Origin: Bdellovibrionaceae bacterium UBA2466
Lineage (GTDB): Bacteria > Bdellovibrionota > FAC87 > UBA2466
DNA: 5,118 nt
Reading direction: 5' to 3'
Assembly: GCA_002342225.1 (NCBI GenBank)
Contig: DDPO01000156.1
Location: forward strand, 1 to 5,118
The notes beneath the pieces are model-generated. The model searched no databases. It was not told where the DNA came from and saw only the letters and a program-made list of their open reading frames with translations. Below, piece after piece: positions 1-5,118 of this stretch. Position 1 is the first letter of the stretch. The number at the start of each line of letters is the position of its first letter. The translations under genes were made by a program, and so were the position numbers.

Positions 1-342
1 GTAGAAGGAAACCACTGAAATCAGAGACACAATCAAAACAAAGAGACCCAATAACTTAAAACGATTTAAATTAATCACGCAGTACAGATCGGCTCTATAC
101 CGAGCCGTCAGTACCCACCCTAACATGAGGACAACTCCTGAGATCCAGATGGAAACGGGGGTAAAATAATTGATCAAAACTGAGATCATTCCAGTTGCGA
201 ATAACCCCAAAAAGAGGACTAAACTTAAACTAGTGGACCGATGAGCTTCGGATTGATGAGGAAAAACCAATACTTTAAACCAAACACCGAGGCCAAACAG
301 CGCGCCGAGCCACAAAACAATGGAGACTAACAGGAAAGGCAT
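1..342 (-). CDS. Multi-pass membrane protein of unknown family, N-terminal 114 residues (partial, runs off window start)
   Basis: Reading the minus strand from the ATG at 342-340 gives 114 codons without a stop, continuing past base 1. The product begins MPFLLVSIVLWLGALFGLGV and is strongly hydrophobic. Likely membrane segments lie at about residues 3-27, 39-60, 63-80 and 95-113, separated by short polar loops (PHQSEAHRST at 28-37; RYRADLY at 81-87). I infer an inner-membrane protein with at least four helices. No catalytic or binding motif is visible in this part and I do not recognise the family; a polytopic glycosyltransferase-like or transporter-like protein is possible but unsupported. 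The ATG is the first Met after an in-frame stop about eight codons upstream. No good Shine-Dalgarno sequence precedes it, so a nearby non-ATG start cannot be excluded. The gene is transcribed divergently from the plus-strand operon that starts at 442, so a functional link is not implied. Confidence 0.72.
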   Translation of the reverse strand, partial: MPFLLVSIVLWLGALFGLGVWFKVLVFPHQSEAHRSTSLSLVLFLGLFATGMISVLINYFTPVSIWISGVVLMLGWVLTARYRADLYCVINLNRFKLLGLFVLIVSLISVVSFY

Positions 343-441
343 AATTAAGTTTAACTGGTGGATTTAAATATAGGAATTTTTTTTACTATTACCTTTAAAG
401 AGCTTCCCAAATCCTACCGATAACTTAGGTGGGAGTCTCTG
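343..441. other. Divergent intergenic region, AT-rich, promoters expected but not clearly resolved
   Basis: These 99 bases separate two divergent genes and must hold the start signals for both. Seen directly: a run of eight T at 377-384, two 8-base palindromes (ATTTAAAT at 362-369, CTTTAAAG at 393-400), and two plausible -10 hexamers. The hexamers are TACTAT at 384-389 on the plus strand and TATATT on the minus strand (complement of 367-372). Neither has a recognisable TTGACA-like -35 at 16-18 bases, so I do not call a specific promoter. No hairpin-plus-T-run terminator, riboswitch or small gene is visible. Confidence 0.5.
428..435 (+). promoter_or_regulatory. Ribosome binding site of the coiled-coil protein gene
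   Basis: GGTGGGAG contains a GGAG core (432-435) that ends six bases before the ATG at 442. This supports that start over any internal Met. It is one of the clearer Shine-Dalgarno sequences in the window. Confidence 0.6.
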
Positions 442-1554
442 ATGTCAGACGAGAAAAAAAATAAAAATAGCAAGCAGACCTTTTTTAGAATCAATTCTAA
501 AGGTGAACTCACTGAAACTGAGAAAACTGAAATAGAATTGCCCGATTCAGAGCTGGAACCTATTCCCACATCGGTTTCGCCTGACAATATGCTCCAAGAC
601 TCGCCTACCGAACTGGGAAATAAAGAGCCCGATCCTGCCCCCCCAAGCCACGAAGTCACCAACTCAGGATTAGTCAATGAACCCCAAGCAATGCAACTCG
701 AGTTAGATTCAAAAGATATCGAAGCCCCCAAAGTCGATACTCAAGAAGTGGTGGCCACAAAACCGAGTCAGATTTCAGAGGCATCCCCATCAGAAATTGG
801 CCTTGATATCTACGAAGAGCCTTCGGTTACCTTACAAACCCCTCAATCTGAAGAAGAGTCCCTAAACCCGCCAGACTTGAATGAACCCAACAAGCCTGAA
901 GTTCCCAACGATAAGAGTTTCGAAACACTGAGAAACTACATTACATTAAAAGAAAAAGAAGTCAGTGACCTAAAAGAGCAACAAAAGCAGTACCAGAACG
1001 TTTTAATCAAACTCAAGCGTGCTCAAACAGAACTAAGTCACAGCAACTTTCTCCTGCAGGAGGAACTTGAAGCGTCTAGGGCAAATGAGCAACTCATTAA
1101 AAAAGAAATTGCGCACCTTCGTGAAAAACACGAAAACGAAGTTGCGATTTTAAAAAACGACTTTGATCAGCAGAAAGTTCAAAGCACAACTTACCAAGAG
1201 CAACTTCAGGATCTCAACCGCCAAAAAAATATCTGGAAAGAAAAAATTGCTGAAGACCTAAAAAAGATAAAAATTAAAGAAAAAGAATTAGAGAATCGCT
1301 ACGAACTTTTAAAAAGAGACACAGAAACTCTTCTCGATTCCAAAGATCAACAAATTTTAGAGCTCAGAAAAAAAATAGATGCTTTCGAACTCGAATTAGA
1401 GTCACTTGAAGATCGATTGCGTTCGGAACACGCCATTATCAACAGCATCGAAGGCAAAAAACGTAGACTCATTGAAACCCTAAAGCTTGCGATATCGCTT
1501 TTGGAGCAAATTGATTCCTCAACAGATGCCCAACAAGAGCGAAAAACAGGATAA
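442..1554 (+). CDS. Soluble protein with acidic disordered N-terminus and long C-terminal coiled coil (function unknown)
   Basis: The 370-residue product has no signal peptide and no membrane segment, so it should be cytoplasmic. Residues 1-22 form a short basic, possibly motif-like head (TFFRINSKGEL at 13-23). Residues about 24-157 are acidic and rich in Pro, Ser, Glu and Thr, with low complexity typical of intrinsic disorder. Residues about 160-357 are an almost uninterrupted Glu/Lys/Gln/Leu-rich helix with heptad-like leucine spacing, which I read as a long coiled coil; it ends in a more hydrophobic stretch (LIETLKLAISLLEQI, 343-357). The tail of about 13 residues is polar. The family is not recognised by name. 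The REC-GGDEF gene starts only nine bases downstream, so the two are probably co-transcribed, and a scaffold, localisation or oligomerisation partner is a reasonable inference. The start is supported by GGAG six bases upstream. An ATP-binding SMC-type protein is unlikely because no Walker motif is present. Confidence 0.9.
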   Translation: MSDEKKNKNSKQTFFRINSKGELTETEKTEIELPDSELEPIPTSVSPDNMLQDSPTELGNKEPDPAPPSHEVTNSGLVNEPQAMQLELDSKDIEAPKVDTQEVVATKPSQISEASPSEIGLDIYEEPSVTLQTPQSEEESLNPPDLNEPNKPEVPNDKSFETLRNYITLKEKEVSDLKEQQKQYQNVLIKLKRAQTELSHSNFLLQEELEASRANEQLIKKEIAHLREKHENEVAILKNDFDQQKVQSTTYQEQLQDLNRQKNIWKEKIAEDLKKIKIKEKELENRYELLKRDTETLLDSKDQQILELRKKIDAFELELESLEDRLRSEHAIINSIEGKKRRLIETLKLAISLLEQIDSSTDAQQERKTG

Positions 1555-1563
1555 CGTACATTT

Positions 1564-2985
1564 ATGAAGGCACATCAGCTAGCGATGGTCCACAGTGAAA
1601 CTGCTTCCGCACCAGAAGTGTCTGTTTGGATCCACGACCCCTTTCTAAAAGAGCTTTATTCAAGAGAATTTAGTCATTGTAGCTTTCATTGGAAATGGGA
1701 GATACAGCCTAAAAACTGGAAACTCCTTTTAAAAAAGACAAGCCCACTCTTTTTAATCTTAGATTTAGCACTTTTTTCAGAAAACCCAACCCAAGCTATT
1801 CAAGAAATTAAAAGTCTTTCACCTCTTACAAAAATCATCGTCCTTTCCCATACCGACGATGTCAATGTAGCGATCTCTGCTTTTAAGTCTGGAATAACCG
1901 ACTATTATCTCAAGCCTACAAATCCTGAAACCCTAATTTGTGCGGTTGAAAAAATGGTAAGTCAGCAAAATTTAACTCCCCACGATCCATCTATGCAGGC
2001 CGATCTGGAAATGTTTAGTATCACCCACCATATTGGGAATGCTGAAACCGATTCCAAAATGCGAGAGTTAGCGATCGGTCATATGCTAAAAACATTTGAT
2101 GCTCGTGGAGCTCTGTGGCTGTGCCCCGTTGACAAAATGGTCTCTTCGGGAGTTTTTGTGCATCAAAACGTCGATCAAGTAAAATATGCAGTCGAGCATT
2201 GGGGATTTGGTTCCTCGAGAGAGGCCCACGCTGAATTAAGAGCATTCCAGAAACAATACCCACTGCTCATCAAAGATTCATTTTTAACTCACCTCACATC
2301 TCATCCTGAGAGATGGTTCCGTGAAGACTCAGCATGGATACCTTTAAAAAATGCATCGATGGGGGGGATTTTGATTTCAGGAATCTCCAAACCCGTATCC
2401 GCGGCACTGGAAGCTCGAACTGAATTTCTCGTTAGAAGCTTGGAGGTTTCGTTAGAAAACCACCGACGGTTTATTGAGGCAAAACAATTGACCTACATTG
2501 ACGACCTCACCGGACTCTACAACCCACGCTTTCTCGATCACGCATTAACTATTGCTATTGATTCTTTAAAGAATAAAGAGGAGGGTTTCTGCGTTCTTTT
2601 CATTGACATTGACCGTTTTAAACAAGTCAACGATCAGCACGGGCACTTGGTCGGAAGCCAAATGCTAAACCATGTTGGAAGATTGATAAAAACAGGTTTG
2701 AGAAAATGTGACCACGTGTTTCGATATGGCGGAGATGAGTTCATCGCTATTTTATACGGCACGAAAATTCCAGCAGCCAAAGAGATCGCTGAACGACTAA
2801 GAAAAGCGACTGAAAACCGAGTTTTTCAATTTCCAGGGCTTAGTATCAAAGTCACATTATCCATAGGCATCGCCCGTTTTCCGGAACATGGGCTAGATAA
2901 ATCATCGATTATTACGATGGCGGACAATGCAATGTACTCCAGTAAAAAGAGTGGAAGAAACCAAGTGATTGTTGCGGAGCCATAA
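1564..2985 (+). CDS. REC / GAF-like / GGDEF nucleotidyl cyclase, candidate Hypr (cGAMP-type) enzyme
   Basis: The 473-residue cytoplasmic signalling protein has three parts. Residues ~20-133 form a receiver domain with the likely phospho-acceptor D67 (LFLILDLAL), switch residue S95 and the conserved K117-P118. The usual N-terminal acid pair is reduced to H24-D25. Residues ~160-300 form a weakly conserved GAF-like sensor region. Residues ~308-473 are a GGDEF domain: DDLTGLYN (313-320), metal ligand D348 in FIDIDRFK, N356-D357, RYGGDEF with GGDEF at 389-393, TLSIGIARFP (431-440) and a C-terminal KKSGRN. An RxxD inhibitory site (R380, D383) lies five residues before GGDEF. The catalytic set is complete, so activity is expected: 3',5'-cyclic dinucleotide synthesis from NTPs. 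Oddly, GHxxGD reads GHLVGS, placing S365 where c-di-GMP synthases have the guanine-contacting Asp; Ser there marks Hypr enzymes that make 3',3'-cGAMP. The start has only a distant AGGA (1548-1551); Met8 at 1585 is the alternative. It lies nine bases after the coiled-coil gene and four before the phosphoesterase gene. Confidence 0.93.
   Translation: MKAHQLAMVHSETASAPEVSVWIHDPFLKELYSREFSHCSFHWKWEIQPKNWKLLLKKTSPLFLILDLALFSENPTQAIQEIKSLSPLTKIIVLSHTDDVNVAISAFKSGITDYYLKPTNPETLICAVEKMVSQQNLTPHDPSMQADLEMFSITHHIGNAETDSKMRELAIGHMLKTFDARGALWLCPVDKMVSSGVFVHQNVDQVKYAVEHWGFGSSREAHAELRAFQKQYPLLIKDSFLTHLTSHPERWFREDSAWIPLKNASMGGILISGISKPVSAALEARTEFLVRSLEVSLENHRRFIEAKQLTYIDDLTGLYNPRFLDHALTIAIDSLKNKEEGFCVLFIDIDRFKQVNDQHGHLVGSQMLNHVGRLIKTGLRKCDHVFRYGGDEFIAILYGTKIPAAKEIAERLRKATENRVFQFPGLSIKVTLSIGIARFPEHGLDKSSIITMADNAMYSSKKSGRNQVIVAEP
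2975..2979 (+). promoter_or_regulatory. Ribosome binding site that decides the phosphoesterase start
   Basis: CGGAG lies inside the last codons of the GGDEF gene and ends ten bases before the ATG at 2990. It favours that ATG over an in-frame TTG at 2969, which would add seven unconserved-looking residues (LRSHNI-type) ahead of the beta strand that starts the phosphoesterase fold. The arrangement suggests translational coupling with the GGDEF gene. Confidence 0.5.
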
Positions 2986-2989
2986 CATC

Positions 2990-4066
2990 ATGGCAAAATT
3001 GAAGTTAATATGTTCAGATTTTCACCTTGGAAAAGGAAAGAAACTTGAAAACGGTTCAATGAATCCGCTTGAGGATTTTTTCCACGACCATCGTTTCAAA
3101 GAATTCCTCGAGCACTACTCACAAAGCCCCTATGAAGACTACGAAATCGAACTTGTTCTAAATGGCGACATTCTCAATCTAATACAAGTAGATTATCGGG
3201 GACATTTCACGACTGTTATCACAGAAGCCGTTTCAGTGGCTAAATTACAAAGTATCATAGATGGTCATCCCGTATTTTTTAATTGTTTAAAAGACTTTCT
3301 AAACCACTCAAAACGCAGTCTGACTTATGTGATTGGAAATCATGATCAGGAAATGCTCTGGTCTGGAACTCGACAACTTTTCGAAAGTGCTGTTGGACGC
3401 GAAGTAAATTGGAAAAACACCTATTATCAAACCGATGGTATTCACGTTGAACATGGGCATCAATACGAATCGGTGAATAGAGTTGACCCTACTCGCCTTT
3501 TTCTTACCGACGGGCTCCCGGAACCCATTCTTAATCTCCCATGGGGAACCCTTTTTACAATTCAATTCATCGTCAGATTGAAGCTCATCCGCCCAGCAGT
3601 GGACAAAGTCCGCCCTTTCAAACACTTTATTTGGTGGAGTATTTTCCACGACACTTGGATGGCTATTATTCAGGGTTTTAAACTGGGGTTTTATTTTATA
3701 TCCACGAGATTTAGCAAAGTCCGCTACCGCCAATCAAGCCTCATGATGACTTTTAAAATTTTAAAAGAAGCTTCTGTTTTCCCCGATTTAAGCGAATCTG
3801 CGAAACGAATTTTAAGGAGCCCCGAAGTTCATACTGTCGTTTTTGGACACACCCACGTGTACAAGCAAATTCCTATTGGCGACGAGAAGCAGTATTTGAA
3901 CACAGGGAGCTGGACCGATATTATTTGCATGGACATCGAAAACTTCGCGCGCAGATCCCGCCTGACATACGTCCGAGTCGAGTACGATTCCAAGGGCAAA
4001 GCTTTACCGATGCTACGCCACTGGATCGGCCGAATTCCAATCGAAGATGACGCTTTTGGTCTTTAA
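2990..4066 (+). CDS. Calcineurin-like metallophosphoesterase, LpxH-like (UDP-2,3-diacylglucosamine diphosphatase-type) with an inserted hydrophobic region
   Basis: From the ATG at 2990 the product is 358 residues. All five signature blocks of the two-metal phosphoesterase fold are present: SDFHLG (D10, H12), NGDI (D60), GNHD (N117, H118, D119), EHGHQ (H155, probably also H157) and FGHTH (H287, H289). These are the expected metal and phosphate ligands, so it should be an active Mn/Fe-type hydrolase of a phosphomonoester, phosphodiester or pyrophosphate. The opening SDFHLG and the overall order recall the LpxH group of lipid A synthesis, but LpxH itself is about 240 residues and usually has NRD rather than NHD. 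Here ~110 residues between the HGH and GHTH blocks (about 161-275) contain hydrophobic, Trp- and Arg-rich stretches (about 184-200 and 210-240) that could form a membrane-contacting cap. There is no signal peptide. It lies four bases after the GGDEF stop, in the same probable operon. The substrate is undecided. A TTG start at 2969 is the alternative. Confidence 0.9.
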   Translation: MAKLKLICSDFHLGKGKKLENGSMNPLEDFFHDHRFKEFLEHYSQSPYEDYEIELVLNGDILNLIQVDYRGHFTTVITEAVSVAKLQSIIDGHPVFFNCLKDFLNHSKRSLTYVIGNHDQEMLWSGTRQLFESAVGREVNWKNTYYQTDGIHVEHGHQYESVNRVDPTRLFLTDGLPEPILNLPWGTLFTIQFIVRLKLIRPAVDKVRPFKHFIWWSIFHDTWMAIIQGFKLGFYFISTRFSKVRYRQSSLMMTFKILKEASVFPDLSESAKRILRSPEVHTVVFGHTHVYKQIPIGDEKQYLNTGSWTDIICMDIENFARRSRLTYVRVEYDSKGKALPMLRHWIGRIPIEDDAFGL

Positions 4067-4111
4067 TTCCATTTCGCCCCACGTCATTTCATAAAATAAT
4101 TTACCAACCTT

Positions 4112-4140
4112 TTGTCAGATTCAAGCCTGTGACATATACT
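4112..4140 (+). promoter_or_regulatory. Sigma-70-type promoter of secA
   Basis: A -35 box TTGTCA (4112-4117, five of six matches to TTGACA) and a -10 box TATACT (4135-4140, five of six matches to TATAAT) are separated by exactly 17 bases. Transcription would begin near 4147, giving a leader of about 43 bases before the secA ATG. It sits in a 123-base gap after the phosphoesterase gene, which suggests secA is transcribed separately. No clear factor-independent terminator is seen between the phosphoesterase stop and this promoter, so some read-through is possible. Confidence 0.72.
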
Positions 4141-4177
4141 AATTTTCGTTTTTCAGGGTAGAAAGTAACCTTTTAAA

Positions 4178-4182
4178 TAAGG
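4178..4182 (+). promoter_or_regulatory. Ribosome binding site of secA
   Basis: TAAGG ends seven bases before the ATG at 4190, a normal distance. An upstream CCTT (4169-4172) could pair with AAGG (4179-4182), but a four-base stem is too weak to claim regulation. Confidence 0.55.
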
Positions 4183-4189
4183 CTCATAT

Positions 4190-5118
4190 ATGATTGGAAC
4201 TATTGCTAAAAAGATTTTTGGAAGTGCAAATGATCGTGAACTCAAAAGACTCTTACCCAAAGTGGAGGAGATCAACGCTCTTGAGGCCAGCATCAGTCAA
4301 CTTTCTGATGAAGGACTACGAAATAAAACGATCGAATTCAAAGAAAAATTGGCTCGTGGAGCTACGTTAAATGACATTCTGGCGGAAGCTTTCGCTGTGA
4401 CTCGCGAAGCTGGGAAAAGAGCCCTCAATATGCGCCACTTCGATGTGCAGTTGATTGGTGGAATGGTACTCCATAGTGGAAAAGTGGCTGAAATGAGAAC
4501 TGGGGAAGGAAAAACCTTGGTAGCTACTCTCCCCGTTTATTTAAACGCCCTCTCAGGAAAAGGGGTCCATGTAGTCACTGTGAACGATTATTTGGCGCGC
4601 CGAGACTCTGAATGGATGGGACAGCTCTATAAATTTTTAGGGCTCAGCGTGGGAACTATCGTCCATGGTCTAAATGACCAGCAGAGACGCGAGGCGTATC
4701 ACGCAGATATCACTTACGGTACTAACAACGAATTTGGATTTGATTATCTTCGAGACAACATGAAATTTCGTTTGGAAGATTATGTTCAACGCGATTTAAA
4801 TTTTGCTATAGTCGACGAAGTCGACTCTATCCTTATCGACGAAGCAAGAACACCTCTTATCATTAGCGGCCCTACTGACGACAGCACCGATAAATACTAT
4901 TTGATCAATTCAGTCATACCTATCCTGCAAAATATTGAAGACTATACTGTCGATGAAAAATCTCGAAGTGCTGCTCTCACAGAATCGGGAGTTAACAAAC
5001 TCGAGAAAGCTCTGCGAGTCTCAAATCTTTACGCGCCTGAACACATGGAGCTCGTTCACCACGTTCACCAAGCCCTAAAAGCTCACGCTATCTTCAAACG
5101 CGATGTCGATTACGTTGT
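4190..5118 (+). CDS. secA: Preprotein translocase ATPase SecA, N-terminal 309 residues (partial, cut by window end)
   Basis: SecA is the peripheral ATPase that drives unfolded preproteins through the SecYEG channel of the inner membrane. The visible part covers the first nucleotide-binding domain and the start of the preprotein cross-linking domain. The N-terminus ([20 protein letters not shown]) is the usual lipid- and SecY-contacting helix. FDVQLIGG carries the Q-motif Gln87, MRTGEGKT (102-109) is Walker A with Lys108, [13 protein letters not shown] (127-139) and [16 protein letters not shown] (176-191) are SecA hallmarks, and [20 protein letters not shown] (208-227) holds Walker B with D209 and E210. 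The numbering of these residues matches E. coli SecA, so the start is secure. The region after residue 229 is shorter than in E. coli before VDEKSR, which is common variation. The reading frame is open to the window end with two bases of the next codon. Full-length SecA is usually 800-900 residues, so about two thirds of the gene lies beyond. Confidence 0.98.
   Translation, partial: MIGTIAKKIFGSANDRELKRLLPKVEEINALEASISQLSDEGLRNKTIEFKEKLARGATLNDILAEAFAVTREAGKRALNMRHFDVQLIGGMVLHSGKVAEMRTGEGKTLVATLPVYLNALSGKGVHVVTVNDYLARRDSEWMGQLYKFLGLSVGTIVHGLNDQQRREAYHADITYGTNNEFGFDYLRDNMKFRLEDYVQRDLNFAIVDEVDSILIDEARTPLIISGPTDDSTDKYYLINSVIPILQNIEDYTVDEKSRSAALTESGVNKLEKALRVSNLYAPEHMELVHHVHQALKAHAIFKRDVDYV

Noticed and set aside
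362..400. Two TTTAAA-centred palindromes as an operator
   Set aside because: Eight-base AT palindromes are expected by chance in such AT-rich sequence, and they differ in their outer bases.
343..441. Possible cyclic-dinucleotide (GEMM-type) riboswitch ahead of the operon
   Set aside because: The leader is under 100 bases, AT-rich and without the paired helices or GC-rich loops expected of that class.
414..731. Antisense open frame of 105 residues, Ser-rich
   Set aside because: It lies opposite the acidic Ser/Glu/Pro-coding linker of the coiled-coil gene; its Ser and Gly richness is the complement of that biased composition. No ribosome binding site or domain is visible.
2021..2263. Antisense open frame of 80 residues inside the GGDEF gene
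   Set aside because: It is a shadow of a strongly supported gene, with no recognisable protein features.
2969..2989. In-frame TTG start for the phosphoesterase
   Set aside because: The ATG at 2990 has CGGAG ten bases upstream and places the first beta strand at the very N-terminus, as is usual for the family.
3308..3733. Antisense open frame of 141 residues inside the phosphoesterase gene
   Set aside because: The plus strand encodes conserved metal-binding motifs across the same region; the antisense product has no recognisable domain.
4169..4182. Possible hairpin (CCTT/AAGG) hiding the secA ribosome binding site
   Set aside because: It is only four base pairs with a six-base AT loop; too weak to be regulatory without comparative support.

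Overview
The window looks like chromosomal DNA from a Gram-negative, moderately AT-rich bacterium. The best taxonomic clue is the N-terminal 309 residues of SecA. They align without gaps in residue numbering to the E. coli SecA ATPase motifs, but the rest of the sequence reads more like the Bdellovibrio/Oligoflexia/Myxococcus side of the old Deltaproteobacteria. The REC-GGDEF content and the short-spaced gene organisation fit that group. The assignment comes from remembered protein similarity and is not proven.

Layout: (a) 1-342, minus strand, is the 5' part of a gene for a hydrophobic multi-pass membrane protein that runs off the window start. (b) 343-441 is a short AT-rich divergent intergenic region. 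(c) 442-4066, plus strand, holds three tightly packed genes with gaps of 9 and 4 bases, very probably one operon. They encode a soluble protein with a disordered N-terminus and a long coiled coil, a REC/GAF-like/GGDEF nucleotidyl cyclase, and a calcineurin-like metallophosphoesterase. (d) 4067-4189 is an intergenic region with a convincing sigma-70-type promoter (TTGTCA, 17 bases, TATACT). (e) 4190-5118 is the 5' third of secA, cut by the window end.

The most interesting observation is in the GGDEF protein. The catalytic GGDEF motif, metal ligands and RxxD inhibitory site are intact, but the Asp that recognises guanine in c-di-GMP synthases (PleD D344) is replaced by Ser (S365). This is the signature substitution of 'Hypr' GGDEF enzymes, which make 3',3'-cGAMP; examples are known in Geobacter, Myxococcus and Bdellovibrio. 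The gene may therefore encode a cGAMP synthase rather than an ordinary diguanylate cyclase. A possible model, which is inference, is that the REC domain receives a phosphorelay signal, the GGDEF domain makes a cyclic dinucleotide, and the co-transcribed coiled-coil protein acts as a scaffold or partner. The metallophosphoesterase could be a lipid-A-type (LpxH-like) hydrolase or, more speculatively, act on nucleotides. SecA probably has its own promoter and is a separate housekeeping unit.
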